Notes: generated from the letters alone by a model not told the origin. Shown: positions 48,841-59,815, numbered from the stretch's first letter. The stretch is DNA of 64,000 bases from Hermatobates lingyangjiaoensis (GCA_026182355.1 JAPFBL010001928.1:4067501-4131500), one strand, 5' to 3'. Made by a program: numbers and translations.

Positions 48841-48876
48841 CTTATTCCTTTCCCCGGACAACCCATAGAAAACTAT

Positions 48877-48904
<28 letters not shown>

Positions 48905-48911
<7 letters not shown>

Positions 48912-49000
48912 TGATAAAAGTATTGCCCGTGGAATAGAAACAATACTTGTTTATCGGGACTCGGTCAGTTCTTCAGGTTCAAATTAAATTCTCATTTCCA
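48905..49000 (-). mobile_element. Fragment related to PLE family K tail
   Basis: ATTGATAAAAGTATTGCCCG, then TGGAATAGAAACAATACT and ACTCGGTCAGTTCTTCAGGT, matches the outer end of family K at 50500-50570 and a shorter piece at 27630-27700 (TATCGACCGTGGAATAGAAA). TA tracts flank it on both sides. Confidence 0.55.
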
Positions 49001-49003
49001 ACG

Positions 49004-49032
<29 letters not shown>

Positions 49033-49034
<2 letters not shown>

Positions 49035-49173
49035 TTTTCATCTTGTAGTTTAAGTAAAGAATTGTATAACATTTCCAGTTCAGTTAATGTTATTTAACAA
49101 AATTTGATCAAACTATGAAGAAAACTGAACAGGAAATGTTATAGAATTCTTTACTTAAACTACAAGATGAAAA
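49033..49173. repeat. Foldback, about 2 x 60 bp, between TA tracts
   Basis: ATTTTCATCTTGTAGTTTAA on the left pairs with TTAAACTACAAGATGAAAAT on the right. A partly paired interior carries ACATTTCCAGTTCAGTTA and TGAACAGGAAATGTTA. No hammerhead-like core is seen. It may be another foldback retroelement end. Confidence 0.6.
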
Positions 49174-49185
49174 TATATATATATA

Positions 49186-49409
49186 GTTTAATATAGAAAA
49201 AGAAACATAAAGAAATCAAAAGAACACACTTACAGTCTCTAATTTTTGATTTGAACCGTCTTCAGGAGAGATAAGAGAGGGAAACTAAGCGCACTGGTTC
49301 AGAGACGGTTGAAGACTCTCTTATCTCTCCTGAAGACGGTTCAAACCGAAAATTAGAGACTCTAAGTGTGTTCTTTTGATTTCTCTATGTTTCTTTTTCT
49401 ATATTGAAC
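49186..49409. mobile_element. Foldback PLE tail, family L, best-preserved copy
   Basis: The outer arms are AATATAGAAAAAGAAACATA and its complement at about 49385-49405. Each half carries the TTATCTCTCCTGAAGACGGT motif region. TA tracts lie on both sides (49175-49183, 49449-49475). Confidence 0.75.
49326..49359 (+). ncRNA. Hammerhead-like motif in PLE tail (family L)
   Basis: TCTC (49326-49329) precedes CTGAAGAC (49330-49337). Next are stem GGTT/AACC (49338-49341 with 49344-49347), GAAA (49348-49351), AT, T, A, then GAGA (49356-49359), complementary to TCTC. The predicted cleavage would follow A49355. All core bases match a hammerhead except one extra C before helix II. Confidence 0.5.
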
Positions 49410-49448
49410 TATATTTGTCCGTTTTGGATAGTATTTCTAACGAAAAAG

Positions 49449-49479
<31 letters not shown>

Positions 49480-50048
49480 CGCATGTGTAAAAGAATGTCT
49501 AAATGAGTTTGTGTTAGTCAGTAGAATGTTTCTGAATAAGGGAGTTGGAGGACTGAAGAGGCAGGCGTTGAAGAATGTTTGCAAAGAAGTAAAAGAGACG
49601 CGGGAGGTGTGATCTATCTGGGGTCTGCTCCTACAACAAAGTGACGCCAATATGACGCCTTCGTTTCATCATCGATTGTAATTCTTTGTCTATTTATTTT
49701 TCCACACAAACTCACATTCAATCTTTAAACCCCCGCTATAATATGTATTTTAGTTAAACGGATTATGTTTACTTCCTGCTCTTGAATAAAGGCACACGGA
49801 CTTTACGTGGTAATCGCTATTATATTATCTTTCAGAAATTTGAAAACATCTATTTATTTGTAGCTCTACCACTGGTAAGGCAAGCTTGTGTTGGGTGTCT
49901 TCCAAGTAGTTTGCATCTTGCGCTGCTGATGACTAGCGTAGGATTCGATGTCAAGGTTCGTTTTTTCTTCTTCTGTTGTCTCATTATGTATAGCTATCGC
50001 AGCATTATAATCAATTCTGTCATTTTCAAGGTTTATATATATATATGA

Positions 50049-50458
50049 TGTAATTTTTTTTGAGGTTTGAGGTCCAATGATTAAAACTGGTCCTTTTGCC
50101 GACGTTTCGACATATATTTATCTCATCTTCAGGGCTACAACATGATTGTTTTACAATTAGCACTACTATTACTACTATTATGGTAATTTATTACATTTTA
50201 ATATATGTTAATGTATAACAAAATAATCCATAGTCGTAATAACTGATTTATCAATAAATTCCTCTTTGTTACCGTACATATTAAAATGTAATAAATTACC
50301 ATAATAGTATAATAGTAGTGCTAAATGTAAAACAATCATGTTGTAGCCCTGAAGATGACATAAATATATGTCGAAACGTCGGCAAAAGGACTAGTTTTAA
50401 TCATTGGACCTCGAACCTCAAAAAAAAAAAAAAAAAAATTACATCATATAAATATTGG
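50049..50458. mobile_element. Foldback PLE tail, family P
   Basis: The outer arms are TGATGTAATTTTTTTTGAGG and its complement (50433-50452). Inside lie TTGCCGACGTTTCGACATAT on the left and the complementary plus copy on the right. The arms differ at a few bases, including inside the hairpin stem. The central 80 bp are not fully inverted. Confidence 0.8.
50346..50383 (+). ncRNA. Hammerhead-like motif in PLE tail (family P)
   Basis: GCC (50346-50348) precedes CTGAAGAT (50349-50356). Next are a six-pair stem GACATA/TATGTC (50357-50362 with 50367-50372), GAAA (50373-50376), CG, T, C, then GGC (50381-50383), complementary to GCC. Predicted cleavage follows C50380. The minus partner at about 50097-50135 keeps the same layout with one mispair in the stem. 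Confidence 0.5.
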
Positions 50459-50499
50459 GTCAAGAAAACAAATCATGATGTATATATATATAGCAGATT

Positions 50500-51040
50500 C
50501 AATAATATATCGACCGTTTGATAGAATAGGTGTGCTCTCTAATCGAGGATTCGGTCAATTTTCTAGGATAAAAATCAAACTCTCGGTACCAACGTTTCGG
50601 TTTTATTTAAAAGCTTTTTCATAGGCCTACAAACAAAAGATAATAAGAAATCACATATCAACATGAAACATACACAATATGAAAATGGATTTTTACAATT
50701 TATGAATATTACACGCAGAAGTATTTTAGAGATACATAAAAATATTACTTACAGAAGTAAGAATTTTTTAACTGAGAAAATGAAATTTTACATTATTTAA
50801 AGAAACAACAATGTTAACCGGACAAAACCTTCGACTAGACTAATAAGATAACATTACAAAAAACCTCATCACTGTTCACTCAAGGGTAAATAAATGAAAT
50901 TTCACTAAAACTCAGCTTAACACTCCAGAATAAATATTACTTAAATTAGTAATATCACTTCTATGATTAATCGAACTTAGATCTTTTTTAACATATAACA
51001 TTTCAAGTGCCTTCCTTCTTTGCTCATCTTTTCTTTTTCT
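50500..51040 (-). mobile_element. 5'-truncated PLE, family K, with coding remnant
   Basis: The minus strand starts beside TA-rich sequence at about 51040, has the last codons of a GIY-YIG protein, then a 3' region matching 13340-13725. The tail GGCCTATGAAAAAGC, hairpin and GAAACGTTGGTACCGAGAG lies at 50590-50635, ending near 50500. Confidence 0.8.
50941..51040 (-). pseudogene. PLE protein remnant (family K), GIY-YIG C-terminus
   Basis: The minus-strand frame reads RKRKDEQRRKALEMLYVKKD, then LSSINHRSDIT. The pattern EQRRKALEMLYVKK is the usual C-terminal helix of PLE endonuclease domains. It has no start and is cut off by TA-rich sequence. The homologous frame at 58845-58973 preserves more of the domain. 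Confidence 0.7.
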
Positions 51041-51071
51041 ATAATATAATATATTCTATAATAAATATAAT

Positions 51072-51197
51072 ATATATAGTGTGTGTGTGTGTGTGTAAAA
51101 GTTGGAAGCAGTTCTTCTTGGATACATATATTTAAAAATGTTATGTTTGATTTCAGTTTATTTAACTTCGTTGAAGTTTCTCAAGACACACACACAC

Positions 51198-51236
<39 letters not shown>
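51072..51236. repeat. (GT)n and (CA)n-(TA)n microsatellites
   Basis: (GT)n lies at about 51080-51097 and (CA)n followed by (TA)n at about 51185-51234. They are complementary in sense, so this small region can fold on itself. Confidence 0.85.
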
Positions 51237-51237
<1 letters not shown>

Positions 51238-52555
51238 ATATAATGTGGACCGTCATTTTCAATTCAGAATGGCTAGGGACATGAATAAGCCTTAGCCTTG
51301 TCTGACTCCCCGCAAGCCCGAAGCGAGTCAGCCCAATGCTAACCATCTAAAATACCACACTGCTGTGGTGAGAAGCAAAATGGTACTTGAGAGCAATGAA
51401 CGCGTCTCTGCAGCGAGACATAGAATGCTTGATTAGCCTTTAGCTTTAACACAAATTAATAGGCTGTTCATGCTTGTTCAGAAAAACTCTGGGTAAGCAA
51501 GCAGGTCGATAAGTATGATAGCTTGAATCGAGGCCTCAACTAACCTTGCAATATTGACTTTAAGTATAGCCTTTTTGTTTGGTGTTTTTACACAAACAAA
51601 AATTGACCCAAGAACGCTCTTATTAGACAGTCAATTTTTATACATTATTTCAACTTTACTTATTGTTCTGAGCATACTGTTAAACAAATTTTATTATTCC
51701 AACAACGTTTTTGCTTGGTGCTGAATCAAATAAACACTCGAATAAGGTTCGGAGTTGTTATAGAAGAAAAATTGAGATACCATTATTTTTCTTCTTTTTT
51801 TTTTTTGTCTGCCAGTTGACTGGAAAAATAAAATACTTTATTATTAATTCTTGAAAGAGTGGCCGCAGCTTGACTCAAGCAACAAGTTGGTAAACTCCCC
51901 ATTGTCAACTGTCCAAACCAATTTTTGTTGGATTCTCACATTTTCATTTATACCTCCAGATTAACGACTTCTTTTAAAATGCTTCATTATTGCAAATTTT
52001 ACATTTTACATTTTACAATTTTTTATTTTTACATATTAATTTTACATTTTTAGAAAAGGAAGTAATAATACCTACTTTTTGGTGTGTGCCTAGGGTAGGT
52101 TCGGTAGTTTCTAATATTTAGATTAAATATCTGAAACATATATCACGCACATTTTCCTAAACCTTTAGCTGATTGCTCCTTGAAGTTATTCGAGCGCGGG
52201 CGTTGTTCTGCTTTAAATGCATATATTGGTATTTCCCGAAGAACTTCCCTCTCAATACTGACAGCTCTCGGCTGTGTGCTGTCGTAAGTAATTCCATACT
52301 CCTTGCTTGCCTATTGTTGTTCCTGCTCTCTCAAAAGGCCCTACAGCATCTCAATAGCCCTATCGAAGAGAGTTATTACCCAAATTGACTATTAATGTGT
52401 AATGATGTGTGGCAGCCTTGCACATTCACTTCATCTTAATATTAATCTTCCTGCTTATAGCTAAACTTTATCCAATCAGTGCCTCCAACTTTTCGCTCTC
52501 CAAACCAATAATAATACCCCCTAATGTATTCCTATTCATCATTCATAATTATATA

Positions 52556-52558
<3 letters not shown>

Positions 52559-52601
<43 letters not shown>
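52559..52601. repeat. (TA)n microsatellite
   Basis: About 21 TA units, ending a few bases before the hAT-type MITE at 52615. Confidence 0.95.
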
Positions 52602-52604
<3 letters not shown>

Positions 52605-52614
52605 CTGTCTAGAT

Positions 52615-53033
52615 CACACGTGTCAGACATACGGCCCACATGGGGGTTCGATCCGGCCCGGGGGATAAATCTGCATTATTATAAAAAAAAAAATCAGAAA
52701 AATTTAATTTCCTTAAAAACATACAGTTCTTATATTATCCACCAGTGTTTTAGTACGCGCTGTATTATCCACTTTTCCTTTGTCCTCGCACCTTGACCAG
52801 CGAAATATCTCTGTCAAAATGGATAATAGTGGATACAGAGTGTCGAATTTTAAAAACAGATTTTTCTAATTGACTTATTTTTCTTAGTAATAATTATTAG
52901 TATTACTGACTGATACAAGAAAAAGGTAGACTTATTGTTAGCTCTGTGTAATTTTTTAATTAGCTTGCTGGCACTTGAGAACAATCTAACCTTTATTCGG
53001 CCTCCAGACCAAAATGAGTTTTTGACACCCCTG
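52615..53033. mobile_element. hAT-type MITE with intact 8-bp target-site duplication
   Basis: The right end, read as complement, is CAGGGGTGTCAAAAACTCAT, then TTTGGTC, a classic hAT terminus. The left end CACACGTGTCAGACATACGG is a decayed match. GTCTAGAT flanks the element at 52607-52614 and 53034-53041. The 419-bp interior is non-coding. Confidence 0.9.
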
Positions 53034-54639
53034 GTCTAGATGTTTAATGTAATTTGATGTAAACGGTTAGACTACTTGCTTCACTAGAGTTTTAAAATTC
53101 CTTACAGAAACAGGATCCAACAACCAGAGAGAAGAATTTAAGGATTAAGTTTGAAGTCGTATTATTGTTAGTTGTTGCTAAAAGGTAATGAGAAACTTCT
53201 TCTAAACTAACCTACTGCAGTTAAGTGTAACCTGCCACATGGAAAATGTCTATTTTGTTTAAAGTACAATGTTTTGATATTTTGAATAATTTGAAGATAT
53301 TGTTAATAATTCTTCACATAGTCTTTGTTTTAACGACTCTTATAATATCCGACTTCTCAAACACATCCCAGTATAAGCACTGATTTTGAAGTAAAATCAT
53401 CCAGGGTAATTCTCCAAGTTGACCATTGATAGAACATCGGTTTTGTTTGCCATGCACAGTTTTCAAGGTTGGTACATGCACAGAAGTTTCTTACCTCAAG
53501 TCTAGTTTGGCATGACATGGATAGATTTTAACTATAAAGATAATCGAATTTACTGGTGTTGTAAATCTATAAACATCAGCTGATTAAAAGAAGTGTCTAT
53601 TATGATTGTTTTCTTCATATGACAAAGTGCAAGAGGTTTGCCTACCTGATCGGACTTGTTTGAAGCACACTTTTATAATGTTTTGTTAGTGTGATTGGTA
53701 TTTGTTTTTACATACAAGTGGGGGTATGTAGTAATGTGACAAAGCATTCTGCTCGGAAATCGTAATAGTTTGGGGAGCACTTGACTAAACAGTACCTCTG
53801 GTGAAGAGCTGTCGACGGACCCTAGTAGTGCTCCTCACGTAATGTTACCCCATTAGACTAATTAGAAGTTGTGTTTACACTAGTCCTTTCACAGGACTTT
53901 GTTTGTTGTTCTCTTATTGATTTTCTCTTCAAGCTTCTAAACAGTGAAACTATTGTCATTTTAGTTCCTACATGCTGTTAGAGATAGAGACATGCACTCT
54001 GTCATAGTGACTTGTAAATAAGCAGTCTATAACATTGCTTGTGACCACCGTAGTTTACTTCTTTGGCACTTAGAGCTTCTTCATTTTCTACTAACGTGTG
54101 ATGTAGCACATTATATAGTAATATATCACAGTCGCTTGTGTGACCCCTCTTGACACATACTACATACGTGGCACCACATTAATCTCAATAAACAACTACT
54201 GCAGTTTTCTACTGTAAGAGATGTTTGAACTAATACAACCAATTTTCATTATTACTTGATGGTGAAATACTAGCGCTATTTAAATTGTTTTAAGGGTTTA
54301 AATTTCGGACGATTGCATATATTCAAAAAATATAATTATCTGAATTATGCTTATAATAACTACAATATAATTTACTTATAATTATATAATTTGTAATTAT
54401 AAGGCTCAAGAGTATTTTACTATAAATAAGTATGTGAACAACAATTAATCTCTAAAGCACACTAAGAGATTCAGAAATGTGACTAAAATCTTTCGACGAA
54501 GTAACACCTCATCAGGGAGTCATATTATGAATGGAATGGTTGAGAAGAAAATGGGCATATCATATAGCGCTAAGCACTATCTAATAGTTGTGAGCCATGG
54601 TATACAGGGCAATTGCTTTCGTTTATACTCAGTCTAATA

Positions 54640-55440
54640 TGAACCATTACCAATGCTTAGTATGTTATTTATATTATTAATATGGCAAACAGTCATACCT
54701 GGTAAGATGATCTTGGATTCGTTGGAGCGCTTTCGGACGTTGTCCATCTTCGATCGCAACTAACCTACTGAGCTGTTATAAAGGGGTTGGTTTTCTGTCA
54801 AGTCCACTGCTATCCTGATATTATTACTTTGATTTTATTTAGTAATTTTTGATTTTTAGTTTTTAGCTATTATCTAGTTTGATTTTTTATATTTTTTACT
54901 TCGTCATACTGCCTATCCAGTCGTCTTTTCATTTTTATTAATGGTTTACATAAAATATCGGTTTGTTGGTTTATTTGTTCATTTATTAAGTTACCCTCAT
55001 TTTTTGTTTATATATATCTATCTCAATATAAAAGAGACTCAATATAACTGAACAGACAGAAATATATAAACACACAAATGAGGGTAACTTAATAAATGAA
55101 CAAATAAACCACCAAATCGATATTTTATGTAAACCATTAATACAAATAAAAAGACGACTGGATAGACAGTATGACGAAGTTAAAAAATATAAAAAAATCA
55201 TACTAGATAATAGTTAAAAACTAAAAATCAAAAATAACTAAATAAAATCAAAGTAATAATATCAGGATAGCAGTGGACTTGACAGAAAACCAACCCCTTT
55301 ATAACAGCTCAGTAGGTTAGTTGCGATCGAAGATGGACAACGTCCGAAAGCGCTCCAACGACTCCGAGATCATCTTACGAGGTATGATGGTTTGCCATAC
55401 TAATAATATAAAACATACTAACCTCAGTGGTAATAATAAT
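54640..55440. mobile_element. Long foldback PLE, family R, about 2 x 370 bp
   Basis: Sequence from about 54668 to 55006 is inverted at about 55075-55415 with roughly 90 percent identity by eye; the centre is near 55041. The plus copy has GTTGCGA, then TCGAAGAT, stem GGAC/GTCC, GAAA, GCGCTC and CAAC (55322-55357), where CAAC complements the upstream GTTG. Downstream at about 55651-55710 a short frame LTDQQRCIIESLLIKQMKYS resembles a PLE C-terminus, but I am unsure of it. Confidence 0.72.
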
Positions 55441-55740
55441 ATACACGTACTTAGTATGTTAGTTTTCCTTACTGATGGAAGACTGGCTAATATTTCTTAC
55501 AATGTTGATCTTCCGTATATGACCATTATACTTCCTATTGATTCCAAGGTTATCTATATCAGAACAGATCGATCTAATGACATATCGACATGATTATCGG
55601 TATGATGACGTTATAAGAACTGTGTTGTATATTAAACAAGCTCTAACAGATCAGCAACGTTGCATCATCGAGTCTTTACTAATTAAACAGATGAAGTACT
55701 CTAAATATTAATTATGGTTTATTCAGATTCTATTTTATAC

Positions 55741-56150
55741 GAGTACCTGACATTGTACAGGCTCATGACCGACAGCTTTACGTCTTCTCTGATGGACGAC
55801 GGGCTGAGATCTTTTCACCTCCCTCGTGATCTACTAGTGGCCCATTGGCTAGTCTAGAGGCGAATTCGATGTCCTAGCTGGATCCTTAAACATTACTTTT
55901 AGATCCGATAATGTTTCATTTATTGCACTTCATTCCTCTGGCAATTATGACCTGTAGGTTATAGTATTTATAGAAATAGTGTATAATACTGATATACTGG
56001 TAGATCACGTGGGAGGTAAATAATCTGAGCCCGACAGTCTATCAGAGAAGGCGCAAAGCTGTTGGTCATGAGCCTGATGATGTCAGGTACTCGCTAAAGA
56101 TCCCTACTCTAAGTTAAAATATAGGGCTCCCAATGTAGAATCATTGGAGA
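55741..56150. mobile_element. SINE fragments in inverted orientation
   Basis: 55741-55832 (minus) and 56003-56148 (plus) both match the middle of the SINE family: GTCAGGTACTCGCTAAAGAT, CCCTACTCTAA, AATGTAGAATCATTG. They share GATCACGTGGGAGGT-type sequence at their inner ends. Both lack the tRNA head and the AACCT tail. Confidence 0.7.
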
Positions 56151-56658
56151 GGCACAATATTCCCTGAATAATCAGCGTCAGAGATGGATCATTCTGTCAG
56201 TTTTGGTTGGAAGTTATTGTTTTTCTGCTTTTTGTTAACTTATTTTTTTTTAAATTATATATTTTAATTCCGCTCAAGTTTTAATTTCCATTAGGTATGT
56301 TTGAGGCATTTTGACTGTTTCAATATTTTGTGGGAAGCGTTGGGTTGCCGTTGAGTGGATTGTTGTGCAGGTAAGAGAATGTGCAGGCGGGAGCAATGAA
56401 ATGGGACCGTCATGCTTTGAATCATGGTAGACATTGTGCACGATTTAGGAGACCTCAACTAATAAAACAGATCACTTGGCCCCTTACCAACGAATTTCCC
56501 TCTTATATTTTATACCTGCAAGACAGCGAAATAATTGAGTGGGGTATTGTTTTTGATTTAATGGGAAAGTCGTGAAATATGTTTATTTATTGAAAGGTAA
56601 TAGCTATTTCCTTGGAAGTGGACTGAGAATGGATAATATCAAGTTCTAGTCTAGTCCA

Positions 56659-57530
56659 ATGCTTCCAATGCGCCACTGTGTATGCTTCCAGTGTGCGACA
56701 CTGTGTATGCTTCCAGTGTGCGACACTGTGTATGCTTCCAGTGTGCGACACTGTGTATGCTTCCAGTGTGCGACACTTTGTATGCTTCCAGTGTGCGACA
56801 CTGTGTATGCTTCCAGTGTGCGACACTGTGTATGCTTCCAGTGTGCGACACTGTGTACGCTTCCAGTGTGCGACACTGTGTATGCTTCCATTGTGCGACA
56901 CTGTGTATGCTTCCCGTGTGCGACACTGTGTATGCTTCCCGTGTGCGACACTGTGTATGCTTCCCGTGTGCGACACTTTGTATGCTTCCAGTGTGCGCCA
57001 CTGTATATGCTTCCAGTGTGCAACACTGTGTATGCTTCCAGTGTGCGACACTGTGTATGCTTCCAGTGTGCGACTCTGTGTATGCTTCCATTGTGCGACA
57101 CTGTGTATGCTTCCAGTGTTCGACACTGTGTATGCTTCCAGTGTGCGACACTTTGTATGCTTCCATTGTGCGACACTGTGTATGCTTCCAGTGTGCGACA
57201 CTGTGTATGCTTCCAGTGTGCGACACTTTGTATGCTTCCATTGTGCGACACTGTGTATGCTTCCAGTGTGCGACACTGTGTATGCTTCCAGTGTGCGACA
57301 CTGTGTATGCTTCCAGTGTGCGACTCTGTGTATGCTTCCAGTGTGCGACACTGTGTATGCTTCCAGTGTGCGACACTGTGTATGCTTCCAGTGTGCGACA
57401 CTGTGTATGCTTCCAGTGTGCGACACTGTGTATGCTTCCAGTGTGCGACACTATGTATGCTTCCAGTGTTCGACACTGTCTACGCTTCCAGTGTGCTGCG
57501 ACACTGTGTATGCTTCCAGTGTGCCACTGC
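56659..57530. repeat. 25-bp minisatellite, about 35 copies
   Basis: The unit is TATGCTTCCAGTGTGCGACA, then CTGTG (25 bp). Variants alter single positions (CCAGTG to CCATTG or CCCGTG; ACTGTG to ACTTTG). Near the 3' end one unit has 3 extra bases (GTGCTGCGACAC). Because 25 is not a multiple of 3 and the unit has no stop in any plus frame or its complement, three plus and three minus frames stay open for 276-334 codons. The frames predict Cys-rich or His/Thr-rich repeats of no known family. Confidence 0.95.
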
Positions 57531-58246
57531 ATGCTCTACTGCTCTAGAATTAAAATCTTTTCAATGTGGCCCCAAACAGTCACTATTCCAAATATCGTTT
57601 AAAGAATTTTTCAAATACACACGATTGTATGCTTTTGAAGTGCCATTTGTGGCTGATTCCTGAATAACACCCATTCAAACCAGCGTACCAATGACACATG
57701 GTGTTACCCATCCAAAACACAACATCACCCACTGTACTTTAAATTAGTCCCCAATTAGTAATGGAATAATCAAAACATTTATGAATTTAAAGAAACATTT
57801 TTTTTATTTCAAAATATATATTTTTATCGAAACAAAAGCACTGCCCTATTTTTGAATTTACATTAAATTCCTTAAAATAATGAATTATTCGTTCCTTGAC
57901 CCTTTGACCCTAAATTAATAATTGCTATATTCACTACCATCACGTTAAGCTGTTTCATAACACAGGGGCAAAGTTCTTCTCAGTTCTGATCACGAGCGCT
58001 GACAGATACCAGGCCCTGGTATATTTAGTAATTCAGTGTTTTCCTAATTATAACTGTCAACACATTTCAAACTGTTAGATTGGCAGATGTTGTAGATGTA
58101 TTTAAAATGACAACATTTTATAGGATTACACCTGCAAAAGAAATTAGCTTATAATATTCTGCTTAATAATAATAATAGATTTCAACCATAGTAAAAGCTA
58201 AATTTGCCTGTTTGAATTAAACTAACTTATAATTCAGCCTGACAAT

Positions 58247-58253
<7 letters not shown>

Positions 58254-58327
<74 letters not shown>

Positions 58328-58332
58328 CGCTC
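58254..58332. repeat. (TC)n microsatellite
   Basis: About 35 TC units followed by three CGCT units. A polypurine-polypyrimidine mirror tract of this length can form triplex DNA. Confidence 0.95.
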
Positions 58333-58584
58333 GCTCTTCTCTCCTCAGTGAATAACACACTGCCGCACACATACCTTTGAATTAGTATTACTGATTCAGT
58401 AAACAGCAAAATTATAGATTTGGTGGTAAGTTCTCACGTTCCAAAAAGAATTTTTTACATCAGTCCTTTGCTTTTGTAGCGCTAGGCCGTATATTTGTTG
58501 CGAGAGTTTCCTGGTTTAATCTGTTATCTAAATAAAGTCAGTAATGGAATATTTAATAATTTATATATAATATTATTTATATAA

Positions 58585-59510
58585 ATAATGAGGATTTGGT
58601 CAATTTTTTAGGTTCAAAAATCAAACTCTCGTTGCCGACGTTTCGGTTTTATTTTAAAACCTTTTTCATAGGCCTACTATCAAAGGATAATAAAAATCAC
58701 ATATGACCATCGAACATATAAACAATATGCAAAATGGATTTTTACAACTTATAAATATTACAAGTAGAAGTATTTCAAAGATAAATAATGTAATATAGCT
58801 TACAGAAGTAAAAACTTTTTCAACAGGAAAATATTTTTTCTTTTGTGGCCTTAGCTGGCCATGCTATTAACGAAGGTCACATGTTCGATTTTGAAGATAC
58901 AAATATAACAGAAAGTGAAAATTTTGAACAAAGAAGAAAACGCTTAAAATGCTGTAAATTAAAAAGGATCTAAGTTCGATTAATCATAGAAGTGATATTA
59001 CTAATTCGAGTAATATTTATTCTGGGAATGTATGCTGATTTTATTGGAGTTTTGGTTTTCCTTAGTTCTTCTTTGTGTCATTTGTGTAAAAAAACTATAG
59101 CAGTTTACTAGTAATATGCTGAGTTTTAGTGAAATTTGGTTTAGTTAGTACCTTTGAGGGAACAGTGTTGACGTTACTTTTCCTTATCAGTCTAGTCAGA
59201 AGGTTTTGATCAGTTAAGAGTGTTTGTTTCTTTAAATAATGTAAATTTTATTTTCTTATTGAAAAAGTTCTTTCATCCGTAAGTTATATTATTTTATATG
59301 TCTCTGAAATACATCTGCTTATAATAGTCATAAGTTGCAACAACACATTGTCATATTGATTATATGTTGGATGTTAATATGTGATTTATTATTAACCTTT
59401 GTTTGTAGGCCTATGAAAAAGGTTTTAAAAGAAAACTGAAACGTTGGCAAAGAGAGTTTGATTTTTGAACATAGAAAATTGACCGAATCCTGATTAAATA
59501 GCAGACTTAT
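58585..59510. mobile_element. PLE family K, inverted pair with coding remnant
   Basis: A minus-strand tail (58585-about 58830) has TTGCCGACGTTTCGGTTTTA and CTTTTTCATAGGCCT. It is followed by a plus-strand element (58845-59510) with a coding remnant, a 3' region and the tail GGCCTATGAAAAAGGTTTTA, then GAAACGTTGGCAA and GATTTTTGAAC. The plus copy shows directly that the family K tail belongs to a GIY-YIG-encoding PLE. Confidence 0.8.
58845..58973 (+). pseudogene. PLE protein remnant (family K), end of GIY-YIG domain
   Basis: The frame reads VALAGHAINEGHMFDFEDTN, then ITESENFEQRRKRLKCCKLK before TAA. ALA.H....GH.FDF..T.I...E.....RR is the usual end of the PLE GIY-YIG region. It has no start; its 5' end meets the minus-strand tail of the same family. 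Compared with 50941-51040 it has lost the EMLYVKK register, so it is degraded. Confidence 0.75.
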
Positions 59511-59815
59511 AATATACATTCATGATAAATGAAGGAGGAAGGCTGATAAGGGCAAAAAATAGCAAGATAAACAAAAACCATGACAATCTGAACTGACTTA
59601 TCAATATTTCGATTATCATAGTGATTATCGTAATGATGAGGGATATGTGAAAGAGGTGAGTGACAAAATCATATGTATATCGAATCTACTCAATTCGAAT
59701 GTGCCTTTGGCAAAGACCATTTCGCTTGAAAGGTCTTAGTAACACATCTCGATTGCCTACTGTGGTTTAGTCTTTGATATATACATGAATAAGAAATATA
59801 TTTTATATATATAAA

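Noticed and set aside
54490..54525. Another hammerhead-like motif (minus strand, CTGATGAGG ... GTCGAAAGAT)
   Set aside because: CTGATGAG and GAAA are present, but I could not find a convincing paired stem between them or an inverted partner.
56659..57530. CRISPR-like array
   Set aside because: Repeats are directly joined with no unique spacers, and the context is a eukaryotic intron.
56659..57663. Long open frames on both strands (up to 334 codons)
   Set aside because: They are produced by a 25-bp tandem repeat without stops. The same array is open in several frames, which is not expected of a real gene.
58227..58409. Arg/Glu-repeat open frame, as also at 14088-14288
   Set aside because: Translation of (GA)n or (TC)n microsatellites.
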